The position numbers and the translations under genes were made by a program. 64,000 nucleotides of DNA from Burkholderiales bacterium (GTDB lineage: Bacteria; Pseudomonadota; Gammaproteobacteria; Burkholderiales; Ga0077523). Positions 1-9,759 of this stretch are shown here, piece by piece. The notes beneath the pieces were generated by a model, which had not been told where the DNA came from, did no database searches, and saw only the letters and a list, made by a program, of their open reading frames with translations. The stretch spans positions 23,952 to 87,951 of the forward strand of contig JAIESW010000037.1 of NCBI GenBank assembly GCA_019745565.1, in the 5' to 3' direction. Position 1 is the stretch's first letter; every line of letters begins with the position of its first letter.

Positions 1-611
1 GGCGAGACGATCACAATCCCACCCTCACGGTGCATGCGCACTCGCGGACTTCGAGACCGCGATTCGCGCCACTCCACAGGCGCGACGCGCGCATGAGACG
101 GAACGCTATCGAGCGTCCGCAGCCCCTGCATCACACCATCGCGTTGTCCGAGTTCCATGTCGTCTCCGTGCAGCGAAGCTCCTGGGCTCCGTTGCCTTTC
201 GATGCCTGCTGTTCGAGTTGCTTTGGATTCGCGGTCGATACCGCGGCATCCGGGGGAACTTCGACGACCCTGGTCCCATCGAGGGACTTACGCCACGTGG
301 TTCTGAAAAGGATCGGATGCCCAAAGGTTGCTGCATTCGATCCCAGATTCAACGCACATCGCGAAACGCACGCGATGTCATCGGGCAGGTGCTCGCCATT
401 GCGAACATGGGCAAATTATAACCACACGTTGCCTATCGAAGACACCAAAAATCTCACAAAAGTTCGCGCGAAGTTGTTGATATGGGGAATCGTTTTCTGT
501 TCGATCAGATACTTGGCAATCGTTCCTGCGGTGAACTCTCGGCGAAATCCTTCTGACCGCCGGGGGTGGTCCGCTATAATCCAAGGTCATTCAAGAAGTT
601 CGCCACGCACC
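1..611. other. Upstream region without a confident gene
   Basis: This stretch is more AT-rich than the rest of the window, particularly around 415-560. A minus-strand frame at 131-352 could encode 73 residues from a TTG start, but its third-position GC is clearly lower than in the neighbouring genes and no domain is recognisable. A long plus-strand frame that runs through the region into ccmA is only an upstream extension of ccmA. The last 60 bases hold the probable ccm promoter. I see no RNA gene here. Confidence 0.4.
551..580 (+). promoter_or_regulatory. Candidate sigma-70 promoter of the ccm operon
   Basis: A perfect TATAAT lies at 575-580, 31 bases before the ccmA start. A weak -35 match (TTCTGA, 551-556) sits 18 bases upstream. 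The predicted leader is only about 25 nt long. The position at the head of eight tightly coupled genes supports it. The -35 box is poor, so an activator may be needed. Confidence 0.55.
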
Positions 612-1232
612 ATGCTCGAAGTCCGCGATCTCGCCTGCCAGCGAGGGGAGCAACTGCTGTTCAGCGGCGTCTCGTTCGACGTGGGCGCAGGCGAACTGCT
701 GTGGGTCGAGGGCCGCAACGGTGCAGGCAAGACGAGCTTGCTGCGCATCCTGTGCGGACTGAGTCCCGCGGAGGCGGGGACCGTCCGCTGGCAGGGCGAG
801 AGCATTCGCAGTACGCGCGAATCATTCTGCGGGGATTCGTTGTTTCTCGCGCACTCGAACGGTCTCAAGGACGACCTGACCATCGCGGAGAACCTGCGAT
901 TCCATGGGCGCCTCGCGGGCATCGAAGCCGACGCCGAAGACATCGACAGCGCACTGCAAGCCTGCGGTCTCACCGAACGACGCGATCTTGCCGTGCGCTA
1001 TCTGTCCCAGGGCCAGCGTCGCCGTGCTGCGCTGGCGCGTCTGTGGCTCGCGCGGTCGCGCAAGCTCTGGATCCTCGATGAACCGTTCGCGGCACTCGAC
1101 GCGGAATCGGTGGAACGCCTCGCGGCGCGTCTGGGTGCACATCTCGAAGCCGGTGGTCTTGCCGTGCTGACGACGCATCAGGAAGTGCCGCTGCCGGCAG
1201 GTCGCACACGCCGCCTGCTGCTCGCACACTGA
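612..1232 (+). CDS. ccmA: Haem exporter ATPase CcmA
   Basis: ATP-binding subunit of the CcmABCD complex, which releases holo-CcmE from CcmC during cytochrome c maturation (System I). The 206-residue protein carries Walker A at residues 34-41 (GRNGAGKT), the signature LSQGQ at 131-135, Walker B with LDEP around 155-158 and a switch histidine at 189. The length is normal for CcmA. The start at 612 was chosen because it gives the usual N-terminus (MLEVRDLACQR); the frame is open far upstream but that part has no homology pattern. It is the first gene of ccmABCDEFGH and is followed after 2 bases by ccmB. Confidence 0.96.
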   Translation: MLEVRDLACQRGEQLLFSGVSFDVGAGELLWVEGRNGAGKTSLLRILCGLSPAEAGTVRWQGESIRSTRESFCGDSLFLAHSNGLKDDLTIAENLRFHGRLAGIEADAEDIDSALQACGLTERRDLAVRYLSQGQRRRAALARLWLARSRKLWILDEPFAALDAESVERLAARLGAHLEAGGLAVLTTHQEVPLPAGRTRRLLLAH

Positions 1233-1234
1233 CG

Positions 1235-1903
1235 ATGTGGGATGCATTCGTCGCCGTCTTCGCGCGTGACGTACTCCAGGCCTGGCGCCGGCGCGCGGAC
1301 TGGCTCACCACCATCTTCTTCTTCGTCATCGTGGTCAGCCTCTTCCCGCTCGGCGTGGGCCCTGAGCCGGCATTGCTGAAGACCATGGCGCCCGGCATCG
1401 TGTGGGTGGCGGCGCTGCTGGCCGCGATGCTCTCGTTGCCGCGCGTCTTCGGCACCGACTTCGCGGACGGCACGCTCGAGCAGCTGGTGCTGACACCGCA
1501 GCCGTTGCCCTTTCTCGTGCTGGCGAAGGTGCTGGCCCATTGGCTCCTGACGGGCATACCGCTCGCGGTGATCGCTCCCGTCCTCGGCCTGCAGTTCGGA
1601 CTCGAAGGCGAGCCGGTTGTCGTATTGTTCGTTGCGTTGCTGCTGGGCACGCCCTGCCTGTCGCTGATCGGGGCGGTCGGAGCTGCCCTGACGCTCGGTG
1701 TCCGCGGCGGCGGGGTGCTGATCGCACTGCTGGTTCTGCCGTTGTACATCCCGGTGCTGATCTTCGGTGCCGGGGCCGTGGAAGCCACCGTCGCGGGAAC
1801 CGGTGCGGCGGGTCACTTGTCCCTGCTCGCGGCAGGATTGCTGATCGCGATCGTGCTGATCCCGTGGGCCGTCGCCGCGGCCTTGCGCATCGCGCTCGAA
1901 TAG
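1235..1903 (+). CDS. ccmB: Haem exporter membrane subunit CcmB
   Basis: Membrane permease-like subunit of the CcmABCD ABC complex in the inner membrane. The 222 residues form about six hydrophobic segments, beginning with one near residues 22-45, and contain the family pattern around residues 65-90 (LPRVFGTDFADGTLEQL). The length is standard. It starts 2 bases after the ccmA stop, so translation is probably coupled. CcmB has no known catalytic residues; its role is known from the family rather than from the sequence. Confidence 0.95.
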   Translation: MWDAFVAVFARDVLQAWRRRADWLTTIFFFVIVVSLFPLGVGPEPALLKTMAPGIVWVAALLAAMLSLPRVFGTDFADGTLEQLVLTPQPLPFLVLAKVLAHWLLTGIPLAVIAPVLGLQFGLEGEPVVVLFVALLLGTPCLSLIGAVGAALTLGVRGGGVLIALLVLPLYIPVLIFGAGAVEATVAGTGAAGHLSLLAAGLLIAIVLIPWAVAAALRIALE

Positions 1904-1914
1904 CTGGAGTTCCC

Positions 1915-2655
1915 TTGGCTCTCAACTGGTTCAAATACTCGTCACCACAGACCTTTTACCCGCTCGCAGGCAGGCTGATCCCGGTGTTTGCCGTGCTGGC
2001 GGCCGTGCTTGGTGCGGTCGGTCTGTACATCGGCTTCTTCGTCGCGCCGACCGATTTCCAGCAGGGCGAGGCCTACCGCATCATCTTCATCCACGTGCCG
2101 GCGGCGTGGATGTCGATGTTCATCTATCTGGTGATGGCGGGCTGGGCCGCGTTCGGACTGATCCTCAACACCCGGCTGTCGTCGATGATGGCCACGGCAC
2201 TCGCGCCCACCGGCGCGCTGATGACGTTCCTCGCCCTGTGGACCGGATCGCTCTGGGGCAAGCCGATGTGGGGCACGTGGTGGGCCTGGGATGCGCGCAT
2301 GACCTCCGAGCTGATCCTGCTGTTCCTGTACATCGGCTTCATGGCGCTGCAGGCGTCGATCGACGATCCGCGTCGCGCCGACAAGGCGGGTGCCATCCTC
2401 GCGCTGGTGGGCGCCGTGAACGTGCCCATCATCTACTTCTCGGTGAAGTGGTGGAACACGCTGCACCAGGGTTCGTCGATCAGCTTCGGCCGCTCGCCGT
2501 CCATGGCCAGCACCATGCTGCTGGGCATGCTCGTCATGGCGCTCGCATACTGGATGTACTGCATCGCCGCGGCGCTCATGCGTGTGCGGTCGATCATCCT
2601 GGAGCGCGAGCGCAACGCCCAATGGGTGCGCGATCTCAAGGGAGCGCCGGCATGA
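1915..2655 (+). CDS. ccmC: Haem handling protein CcmC
   Basis: Inner-membrane haem-handling protein that presents haem to CcmE. The 246-residue protein has six membrane segments, the tryptophan-rich periplasmic WWD motif WGTWWAWD at 119-126, and the two conserved periplasmic histidines His60 and His184 that ligate haem in the family. The start is a TTG at 1915, chosen because a GGAG sequence lies 6-8 bases upstream and because it gives the expected N-terminus; the frame stays open further upstream inside ccmB, but that segment is a shadow. The stop overlaps the ccmD start as ATGA. Confidence 0.95.
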   Translation: MALNWFKYSSPQTFYPLAGRLIPVFAVLAAVLGAVGLYIGFFVAPTDFQQGEAYRIIFIHVPAAWMSMFIYLVMAGWAAFGLILNTRLSSMMATALAPTGALMTFLALWTGSLWGKPMWGTWWAWDARMTSELILLFLYIGFMALQASIDDPRRADKAGAILALVGAVNVPIIYFSVKWWNTLHQGSSISFGRSPSMASTMLLGMLVMALAYWMYCIAAALMRVRSIILERERNAQWVRDLKGAPA

Positions 2656-2831
2656 ACTGGGGCAGCCTCGATGCCTTCCTAGGCATGGGCGGGTACGCCG
2701 TCTATGTCTGGGGTTCATACGTCGCTTCGGCCGTGGCCATCGCCGCCGAGGTGATCCTTCTGCGGCGGCGGCACCGAACGTTGCAGGCGCAGATAGGTCG
2801 TAGCTCCAGGAATCCGGAATCCTTAACATGA
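2652..2831 (+). CDS. ccmD: Haem exporter small protein CcmD
   Basis: A 59-residue single-pass membrane protein that stabilises the CcmC-CcmE complex and assists holo-CcmE release. One hydrophobic helix at about residues 14-36 is followed by an arginine-rich cytoplasmic tail ([12 protein letters not shown]), the usual CcmD layout. It overlaps ccmC and ccmE by ATGA at both ends, which fixes both its limits and its place in the operon. Confidence 0.9.
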   Translation: MNWGSLDAFLGMGGYAVYVWGSYVASAVAIAAEVILLRRRHRTLQAQIGRSSRNPESLT

Positions 2832-3310
2832 AGACTCGTCACAAGCGGTTGGCGCTCGTCGCCGGCGGCGTTGCCGTTCTCGGCATCGCCGCAGCACTCA
2901 TCCTCAACGCCTTCCAGAGCAATCTGGTCTTCTTCTACAGCCCGTCGCAGGTGGCTGCCCACGAGGCGCCCCATGACCGGTCCTTCCGGATCGGCGGCCT
3001 GGTGGAACAGGGCAGCCTGCAGAGGCAACCCGACGGCGTGACCGTGCGGTTCGTCGTGACCGACACCGCGAAGAGCATTCCGGTGCTCTATGCGGGCATC
3101 CTTCCCGACCTGTTCAAGGAAGGCAAGGGCGTGGTGGCACAGGGCAAGCTCGACACCGACGGCGTTTTCCATGCGCGCGAAGTGCTCGCGAAGCACGACG
3201 AGAATTACATGCCGCCGGAGGCCGCCGACGCGCTCGAGAAGGCGCGCAAGGCGGAGCACGAATCGCAGCGTACGCTGGTGATGGAGCGCGCCAAGGAGAC
3301 GCCGAAATGA
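2828..3310 (+). CDS. ccmE: Haem chaperone CcmE
   Basis: Periplasmic haem chaperone anchored by an N-terminal membrane helix (about residues 8-27). It binds haem covalently through a histidine and passes it to CcmF/H. The 160-residue protein has the OB-fold core from about 45 to 130 and the haem-binding motif HDENY, with His123 and Tyr127. A charged, flexible C-terminal tail follows, as in the family. ATGA overlaps join it to ccmD and ccmF. Confidence 0.96.
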   Translation: MKTRHKRLALVAGGVAVLGIAAALILNAFQSNLVFFYSPSQVAAHEAPHDRSFRIGGLVEQGSLQRQPDGVTVRFVVTDTAKSIPVLYAGILPDLFKEGKGVVAQGKLDTDGVFHAREVLAKHDENYMPPEAADALEKARKAEHESQRTLVMERAKETPK

Positions 3311-5304
3311 TTCCCGAGCTCGGGCAGTTCGCACTCATCGTCGCACTGTGCATCGCACTGGTGCAAGGCACGTTGCCGCTCGTGGGCGCCGCCAGCGGCA
3401 GCGCGCGGCTCATGGCGGTGGCGCGGCCGGCGGCTCAGGGACAGTTCGTCTTCGTCGCCATCGCGTTCGGCTGCCTCGCCTGGTCGTTCGTGCACAACGA
3501 TTTCTCCGTGCTCAACGTCGCGACCAATTCGAACTCGAGCCTGCCGCTGCAGTACCGCTTTGCGGCCACCTGGGGCAGTCACGAAGGCTCGCTTCTGCTA
3601 TGGGTGCTGATGCTCACCGGCTGGATGACGGCAGTCTCGCTGTTCAGCCGCCATCTGCCCGATGCCATGACTGCGCGCATCCTCGCGGTGATGGCGCTGG
3701 TAAGCGTCGGCTTCCTGCTGTTCATGCTGCTCACCTCGAATCCGTTCGAACGCCTGCTGCCGATGGCGGACGACGGTCGCGATCTCAACCCGCTGCTGCA
3801 GGATCCCGGCATGGTGATCCATCCACCCATGCTCTATATGGGTTACGTCGGCTTCTCGGTGGCCTTCGCGTTCGCGATCGCGGCGCTGCTGGGCGGACAG
3901 CTGGACGCGACCTGGGCGCGCTGGTCGCGGCCCTGGACCACCGCGGCATGGATGTTCCTCACCATCGGCATCTGTCTCGGCAGCGCGTGGGCCTACTACG
4001 AACTGGGTTGGGGCGGGTGGTGGTTCTGGGATCCGGTGGAGAACGCCTCGTTCATGCCCTGGCTGGTGGGCACGGCGCTCATGCATTCACTTGCCGTCAC
4101 CGAGAAGCGCGGCGGGTTCAAGATCTGGACCGTGCTGCTCGCCATCCTCGCGTTCAGCCTCAGCCTGCTCGGCACGTTCCTGGTCCGCTCCGGCGTGCTC
4201 ACCTCGGTGCACGCCTTCGCCACCGATCCGAAGCGCGGCATCTTCATCCTGGCCTTCCTCGCGATCGTGATCGGAAGTTCGCTGGCGCTCTTCGCATGGC
4301 GTGCGCCGAAAGTCGGGCTGGGCGGCAAGTTCGACGTGGTCTCGCGCGAGTCGGCGCTGCTCACCAACAATGTCCTGCTGGTGGTGGCCGCGGCGTCGGT
4401 GCTGCTCGGCACGCTCTATCCGCTGTTTCTGGATGCACTGGACCTGGGCAAGATTTCCGTGGGGCCCCCGTACTTCGAATCCGTCTTCGTGCCGTTGATG
4501 GCGCCCGCGCTGTTCCTGATGGGGGTCGGTCCGCTCGCCAAATGGAAGCAGGCCGACCTGCCGGATCTCGCCGTGCGTCTCAAATGGGCCTTCGCCGTGG
4601 CCGTCGTCGCGGCGGCCATCCTGCCCTTCGTGGCGGGCCGGTGGTCGCCCATGATCTTCCTGGGTCTGGCGCTCGCGTTCTGGATCGTCGCATCCGGCGT
4701 GGTCAACGTTCGCGAACGCGTCGTCCCGCTGCGAGCCGCCAACGGCGGCAGCACCGCCAAGGCCCTGCGTGCGCAACCGCGCGGCTACTGGGGCATGCTG
4801 CTCGCGCACTTCGGCGTCGCGGTCTTCATCGTCGGCGTGACCATGGTGCGCGGTTACGAGACCGAGAAGGACGTGAAGATGAAGCCGGGCGACGTGGTGG
4901 AAGTGGGCGGCTACGGCTTCCGGCTCGACGGCTTCGTGCGTCGCAACGGTCCGAACTACGAGGCGACCATCGGCAACATCACCGTCCTGAAGGACGGTCG
5001 CGAACTGCGCGTCATGCGACCCGAGAAGCGCTTCTACCCGGTGCAGCAGATGCCCATGACCGAAGCCGACATGGATTCGGGGCTCACGCGCGACCTGTAC
5101 GTCTCGCTCGGCGAGCCGGTCGGCGACGGTGCGTGGATCGTCCGTGTGTATCACAAACCCTTCGTCGACTGGATCTGGGGCGGCTGCTTCCTGATGGCAC
5201 TGGGCGGATTGCTCGCGATCACGGACCGGCGCTATCGCATCGCGCGCAAGGAGGAGGTCGCTAAGGTGCACGCAACCCCGGCCCCGGAACCGGCACGAGC
5301 ATGA
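3307..5304 (+). CDS. ccmF: Cytochrome c haem lyase subunit CcmF
   Basis: Large inner-membrane component of the haem ligation complex, which transfers haem from CcmE to apocytochrome CXXCH sites. The 665-residue protein has about 14-15 membrane segments and the WWD motif WGGWWFWD at 235-242. Conserved histidines flank it, for example in [10 protein letters not shown] near 171-180. The length matches the family. The gene overlaps ccmE and ccmG by ATGA. Confidence 0.96.
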   Translation: MIPELGQFALIVALCIALVQGTLPLVGAASGSARLMAVARPAAQGQFVFVAIAFGCLAWSFVHNDFSVLNVATNSNSSLPLQYRFAATWGSHEGSLLLWVLMLTGWMTAVSLFSRHLPDAMTARILAVMALVSVGFLLFMLLTSNPFERLLPMADDGRDLNPLLQDPGMVIHPPMLYMGYVGFSVAFAFAIAALLGGQLDATWARWSRPWTTAAWMFLTIGICLGSAWAYYELGWGGWWFWDPVENASFMPWLVGTALMHSLAVTEKRGGFKIWTVLLAILAFSLSLLGTFLVRSGVLTSVHAFATDPKRGIFILAFLAIVIGSSLALFAWRAPKVGLGGKFDVVSRESALLTNNVLLVVAAASVLLGTLYPLFLDALDLGKISVGPPYFESVFVPLMAPALFLMGVGPLAKWKQADLPDLAVRLKWAFAVAVVAAAILPFVAGRWSPMIFLGLALAFWIVASGVVNVRERVVPLRAANGGSTAKALRAQPRGYWGMLLAHFGVAVFIVGVTMVRGYETEKDVKMKPGDVVEVGGYGFRLDGFVRRNGPNYEATIGNITVLKDGRELRVMRPEKRFYPVQQMPMTEADMDSGLTRDLYVSLGEPVGDGAWIVRVYHKPFVDWIWGGCFLMALGGLLAITDRRYRIARKEEVAKVHATPAPEPARA

Positions 5305-5825
5305 ATCGATACCTCATTCCGCTCGCGATCTTCGCGGTCCTGGTGGTGTTCCTCACCATCGGGCTCGGCCTGAAGCCGCGCGACGTGCCGTCGCCGCTGA
5401 TCGACAAACCGGCACCTGCCTTCACGCTGAAGCAGCTGCACGAACCGACGAAGCAGATGTCACCCGCCGACCTCAAGGGCAAGGTGTGGCTGCTCAACGT
5501 ATGGGGTTCGTGGTGTGTGTCCTGCCGCCAGGAGCATCCGCTGCTGGTCGAGCTCGCCAAGACCAACATCGTTCCGTTGGTGGGCCTCAACTGGAAGGAC
5601 GATCCCGCGGCCGCCCTCAAATGGCTCGGCGACCTGGGCGACCCCTATACCGTGTCGGTCGTGGACCCCGATGGCAGGGTCGCCATCGACTACGGTGTCT
5701 ACGGCGCACCGGAGACCTACGTGATCGATCGCGACGGCGTGATCCGCTACAAGCACATCGGTCCGATCTCGCCGGATGATCTGACCGGCAAGATCTTGCC
5801 GATCGTGAAGAAGCTGCAAGGATGA
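5301..5825 (+). CDS. ccmG: Thiol:disulfide oxidoreductase CcmG (DsbE)
   Basis: Membrane-tethered periplasmic thioredoxin-like reductase that keeps apocytochrome cysteines or CcmH reduced. The 174-residue protein has an N-terminal anchor (about residues 5-22), a thioredoxin fold and the active-site motif WCVSC with Cys72 and Cys75, which takes the place of the WCxxC of other family members. The cis-proline region YGAPETYVID lies in the C-terminal third. It overlaps ccmF and ccmH by ATGA. Confidence 0.95.
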   Translation: MNRYLIPLAIFAVLVVFLTIGLGLKPRDVPSPLIDKPAPAFTLKQLHEPTKQMSPADLKGKVWLLNVWGSWCVSCRQEHPLLVELAKTNIVPLVGLNWKDDPAAALKWLGDLGDPYTVSVVDPDGRVAIDYGVYGAPETYVIDRDGVIRYKHIGPISPDDLTGKILPIVKKLQG

Positions 5826-6298
5826 GACGTATCCTTTCGCTGCTTGCGCTGTTGCTGCCCCTGGCTGCCGGCGCTGCCGACACGGCACAGCCGGCGGTGG
5901 ACGACCCGGTGCTGGAGAAGCGCGTCATGGCCCTCACGGCCGAGCTGCGCTGTCTGGTCTGCCAGAACCAGTCGCTCGCCGATTCCCACGCCGACCTCGC
6001 CGTCGATCTGAAGAACCAGGTGCGTGCCATGATGAAGGAGGGGCGCACCGACGCCGAGATCAAGGCGTTCATGACCGATCGCTACGGCGACTTCGTGCTG
6101 TACCGTCCGCCGGTCAAGGCCACGACGTGGCTGTTGTGGGCCGGCCCGTTCGTGCTGTTCGCGGTGGCGCTGGCGGCGCTGTACGGCTACATCCGGCGCC
6201 GTCGGACCGCGACAGGCGAGCCCGGTGAATTGACGCCCGAGCAGCATGCCCGGGCCCGTGCACTGCTCGAATCGGGCGACGCCGCCGAACCGCGGTAG
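5822..6298 (+). CDS. ccmH: Cytochrome c maturation protein CcmH
   Basis: Periplasmic redox partner in thioreduction of apocytochrome c. A signal peptide (residues 1-19) is followed by the conserved LRCLVCQNQS motif with Cys44 and Cys47, a three-helix domain, one membrane helix at about 101-121 and a short basic cytoplasmic tail. At 158 residues it is the short, CcmL-like form without the TPR part. That TPR part (CcmI) is a separate gene about 11.8 kb downstream at 18073. It is the last gene of the contiguous ccm operon. Confidence 0.95.
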   Translation: MRRILSLLALLLPLAAGAADTAQPAVDDPVLEKRVMALTAELRCLVCQNQSLADSHADLAVDLKNQVRAMMKEGRTDAEIKAFMTDRYGDFVLYRPPVKATTWLLWAGPFVLFAVALAALYGYIRRRRTATGEPGELTPEQHARARALLESGDAAEPR

Positions 6299-6357
6299 GG
6301 GTGCATGTGGTTGCTTCGGCGCGGGTTGGATCGGTCGAGGCGGTGTCTTGGATCTGT

Positions 6358-6392
6358 ACCACCGGAGCGCGAGTCGCGTACGCGACGGTGGT
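6358..6392. promoter_or_regulatory. Strong nested palindrome upstream of the RND gene
   Basis: The 14-bp perfect palindrome GTCGCGTACGCGAC (6373-6386) is enclosed by ACCACC (6358-6363) and GGTGGT (6387-6392), forming a nested inverted repeat 28-62 bases before the RND start codon. It could be a repressor operator or an mRNA hairpin. No regulator gene is next to it and no U-run follows, so a terminator for ccmH is less likely. Confidence 0.4.
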
Positions 6393-6419
6393 GTTCCCCG
6401 AAGCTCTGCGGCAACACCC

Positions 6420-9400
6420 ATGATCGAATCCCTCATCCGCTGGTCGCTGCGGCAACGCATCCTCGTTGCCGTCGTCTGTTGCGTCCTGTCCGTCGCGGGC
6501 CTGTTCGCGGTCCGCGGCCTTTCGGTGGACGCCTTTCCCGACGTCACCAACATCCAGGTCCAGGTGGCGACCGAGGCGCCGGGCCGCCCGCCGACCGAGG
6601 TCGAGCGTTTCGTCACGATCCCCATCGAGATCGCGATGACCGGATTGCCGGGGCTGGTCGAGATGCGCTCGCTCAACCGCAACGGTATCTCGCTGGTGAC
6701 GCTCGTGTTCACCGACGACACCGACGTTTATTTCGCGCGGCAGATCGTGCTGGAGCGCCTCATCGAAGCTGCAGCGCACATGCCCGCCGGCATCCGGCCG
6801 GTGCTGGGTCCGGTCACCACGGGGCTGGGTGAGGTCTATCAATACACGCTCGAGCATCCGAGCGACCGCCGGGATGACGGCAGCTATCGCGAACTCACTA
6901 AGGAAGAGCTGACCGAGCGCAGGACCATCCAGGACTGGGTGGTGCGGCCGATGCTGCGCTCGATCCAGGGCGTGGCCGAGATCAACACCCAGGGCGGCTT
7001 CGCCAAGCAGTATCTCGCCTACATCAATCCGGACCGGCTGCGTCACTTCGGGCTCACCGTCACGGATGTGCACCAGGCGCTCGCCCGCAACAACGCCAAC
7101 AGCTCGGGCGGGGTGCTGTCGTATGGTCCGGAGCAGTATCTGGTGCGCGGCCAGGGCCTGATCCGGTCGCTCGCCGACATCGGCAACATCGTGCTCAAGG
7201 AGAACGCGGGGACGCCGGTCTACATGCGCGATGTCGCCGACGTGCGCTTCGATACCGAGGTGCGCCAAGGGGCCGCCGTCAAGAACGGTGAGACCGAAAT
7301 GGTGGCGGCCATCGTCCAGATGATTCGCGGGGGCAACGCCCGCGAGATCGTGACCCGCATCAAGGCTCGCGTGGCGGAGATCAACGAGCAGAAGTTGCTG
7401 CCCGGCGGATTGCAGATCGTTCCGTTCTACGATCGGACGATGCTGGTGGAATCGGCCATGAGCACCATCGCGAAGGTGCTGCTCGAGGGCGTGATCCTGG
7501 TGATCGTGGTCCTGTTCATCTTTCTCGGCGATTTCCGGTCGAGCCTCATCGTGGTGGCGACGCTGTGCCTGACGCCGCTGCTCACCTTCTTCGTGATGAA
7601 CCGCATCGGTCTCTCGGCCAACCTGATGTCGCTCGGCGGGCTCGCCATCGCCATCGGCCTGATGGTGGACGGCGCGGTGGTGGTGGTGGAGAACACGTTC
7701 GCGCGTCTGGGCGATCCGGCGAACAAGGGGCAGACCCGCCTGCAGACCATCGGGGCGGCTGCAGCGGAAGTGGGCACGCCGGTCCTCTATGGCGTGGGCA
7801 TCATCATCCTCGTGTTCCTGCCGTTGCTGTCGCTGGAGGGCATGGAGGGCAAGATGTTCGCGCCGCTCGCGCTCACCATCGCCATCGCGCTCACCATCTC
7901 GCTGCTGCTGTCGTTCACGATGTCGCCGATGCTGTGCGCGTTCATCCTGAAGGGCGGGGCGGACCACGACACGTGGCTGCTCGCCCGCGTGAAGCGCGTC
8001 TACATGCCCACCTTGCACTGGTGCCTCGCGAACCCGCGCACGGTCGTCGTCGGCGCGCTGCTCGCGATGGTCGGCAGTCTTGCCCTGGTGCCGTTGCTCG
8101 GGACAGCGTTCATCCCGATCATGCAGGAGGGGTCGGTCACGCCGGTGCTGGTGCGGGCGCCGAAGATCTCGGTGGACGAATCGGTGAAGATCGAGACCCA
8201 GGCCTTGCGCCGGGTGATGTCGGTGCCCGGTGTCGAGATGGTGGTGGCGCGACTGGGCCGAGGCGAGTCGCCGGCCGATCCGGGCCAGCCGCACGAGTCC
8301 GATCCCATCGCGACCCTCGTGCCGCGCTCGGAATGGCCGAGCGGCTGGACGCAGGCGGATTTCAACCAGCGCATCCGGGAAGCGCTGCACGGCCTCCCGG
8401 GGGTGGAGTTGTCCATCAGCCAGCCGATCGCGGCGCGGGTGGACGAGATGGTCTCCGGCGTGCGATCGCAGGTGGCGGTAAAGATCTTCGGCGAGGACCT
8501 CGAGCAGTTGAAGCGCACCGGTGACGAGATCGCCAGGGTTCTCAAGAGCATGACCGGGGCCACCGACCTGCGCATCGAACGCGGCTCGGGCCAGGAGTAT
8601 CTCAACATCGACATCGATCGCAACCTGATCGCCCGCTACGGCCTCAACGTGGAAGAGGTGAACGACGTGATCGAGATCGCCGTGAAGGGGCGCGAGGCGA
8701 GCACGGTGTACGAGGGCGAGCGGCGCTTCCAGGCGGTGGTGCGGTTTCCCGAGGAGTACCGCAACAACATCCAGGCGATCGGCTCCATCGTCCTGCAGGC
8801 GGCCAACGGAGGGCTCGTGCCGTTGAAAAACGTGACGCACATCGCGCTGGAGGAAGGCCCGGCCCAGATCTCGCGCGAGGGCGGCAAGCGGCGCCTGGTG
8901 GTGGGGGTGAACGTCACGGGGCGCGACCTGGGTGGTTTCGTGGCCGAGGCCCAGCAGCGCATCGCCCGCGAGGTGAACCTGCCCACCGGCTACACCCTGT
9001 CCTGGGGCGGGCAGTTCGAGAACATGGAGCGGGCCTTGAAGCGTCTCGGCATCATCATCCCGATCACCATCGCGGCCATCTTCTTCCTGTTGTTCATGCT
9101 GTTCGGATCAGTGCGCTATGCGACGCTCGTGATCACGGTCCTGCCGCTGGCCGCGATCGGCGGCGTGGTCGGCCTGTTCGTGTCGGGCGAATACCTGAGC
9201 GTGCCGGCGGCAGTGGGCTTCATCAACTTGTGGGGCATCGCGGTGCTGAACGGCGTGGTGCTGGTGAGCTTCATCCGCGAGCTGCGCGAACGGGGGTTCG
9301 ACGGGACGCAGGCGGTCATCGAGGGATGCTCGCACCGGCTGCGGCCGGTGATGATGACCGCCTCGGTCGCCATGCTGGCGCTGATCCCCATGCTGTTCTC

Positions 9401-9584
9401 CACCGGGCCGGGTTCGGAAGTGACGCGGCCGCTCGCGGTGGTCGTGATCGGCGGGCTGTTCTCGTCGACCGCGCTGACCCTGCTGGTGGTGCCGTGCCTG
9501 TACGGCTGGTTCGAGGGGCGCGGAGAACGGCCGGAGATCCCGGCGGTCGGAGCGGTTACGGCGGGCGGCGGATCCGGACATTGA
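6420..9584 (+). CDS. Heavy-metal efflux type RND permease (CzcA/CusA family)
   Basis: Proton-driven inner-membrane pump of the HME-RND class, predicted to expel metal ions through a tripartite complex. The 1054-residue length, a first membrane helix at about 12-32, two large periplasmic domains and two six-helix groups are typical. The TM4 signature AIGLMVDGAVVVVEN places Asp417 and Glu424, the HME proton-relay type residues. The ATG at 6420 was chosen because it gives the usual N-terminus (MIESLIRWSL); the upstream open frame is noncoding. No membrane-fusion or outer-membrane partner is adjacent, so it must borrow partners or be non-functional. The substrate cannot be assigned. Confidence 0.9.
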   Translation: MIESLIRWSLRQRILVAVVCCVLSVAGLFAVRGLSVDAFPDVTNIQVQVATEAPGRPPTEVERFVTIPIEIAMTGLPGLVEMRSLNRNGISLVTLVFTDDTDVYFARQIVLERLIEAAAHMPAGIRPVLGPVTTGLGEVYQYTLEHPSDRRDDGSYRELTKEELTERRTIQDWVVRPMLRSIQGVAEINTQGGFAKQYLAYINPDRLRHFGLTVTDVHQALARNNANSSGGVLSYGPEQYLVRGQGLIRSLADIGNIVLKENAGTPVYMRDVADVRFDTEVRQGAAVKNGETEMVAAIVQMIRGGNAREIVTRIKARVAEINEQKLLPGGLQIVPFYDRTMLVESAMSTIAKVLLEGVILVIVVLFIFLGDFRSSLIVVATLCLTPLLTFFVMNRIGLSANLMSLGGLAIAIGLMVDGAVVVVENTFARLGDPANKGQTRLQTIGAAAAEVGTPVLYGVGIIILVFLPLLSLEGMEGKMFAPLALTIAIALTISLLLSFTMSPMLCAFILKGGADHDTWLLARVKRVYMPTLHWCLANPRTVVVGALLAMVGSLALVPLLGTAFIPIMQEGSVTPVLVRAPKISVDESVKIETQALRRVMSVPGVEMVVARLGRGESPADPGQPHESDPIATLVPRSEWPSGWTQADFNQRIREALHGLPGVELSISQPIAARVDEMVSGVRSQVAVKIFGEDLEQLKRTGDEIARVLKSMTGATDLRIERGSGQEYLNIDIDRNLIARYGLNVEEVNDVIEIAVKGREASTVYEGERRFQAVVRFPEEYRNNIQAIGSIVLQAANGGLVPLKNVTHIALEEGPAQISREGGKRRLVVGVNVTGRDLGGFVAEAQQRIAREVNLPTGYTLSWGGQFENMERALKRLGIIIPITIAAIFFLLFMLFGSVRYATLVITVLPLAAIGGVVGLFVSGEYLSVPAAVGFINLWGIAVLNGVVLVSFIRELRERGFDGTQAVIEGCSHRLRPVMMTASVAMLALIPMLFSTGPGSEVTRPLAVVVIGGLFSSTALTLLVVPCLYGWFEGRGERPEIPAVGAVTAGGGSGH

Positions 9585-9615
9585 CCGTCGACCCGCGCGC
9601 CGAAGGAGCGCGACG

Positions 9616-9759
9616 ATGGTGCGATGGATGCTGCTGCCGGTGCTGATGCTGACCTGTGCGGTCGGCGCCGGTCCCGCCGCCGGTGGTGACGCCGGCGGAT
9701 CCGGTGGCGCCGATCATCCCGCCGCGCTGATCGGCGGCTCGCGGAACGGATTCGGGTAG
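9616..9759 (+). CDS. Small 47-residue ORF behind the RND gene, possible remnant
   Basis: A good ribosome site (AAGGAG, 9603-9608) stands 7 bases before an ATG that opens a 47-codon frame. The first ~20 residues (MVRWMLLPVLMLTCAVGAG) look like a signal peptide; the rest is glycine-rich and ends inside the 3' end of the oppositely oriented acyltransferase gene. The layout suggests the start of a former exported partner of the pump (a fusion or outer-membrane protein) whose body was lost. It could also be a chance frame. Confidence 0.4.
   Translation: MVRWMLLPVLMLTCAVGAGPAAGGDAGGSGGADHPAALIGGSRNGFG

Noticed and set aside
131..352. Minus-strand 73-codon gene upstream of ccmA
   Set aside because: TTG start, no ribosome site, no domain, and third-position GC well below the neighbours; kept only as a remark.
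6114..8840. A 908-codon minus-strand open frame over the RND gene
   Set aside because: It is a shadow of the GC-rich third positions of the pump gene; its translation is His/Arg-rich without any domain, while the plus strand encodes a complete RND protein.
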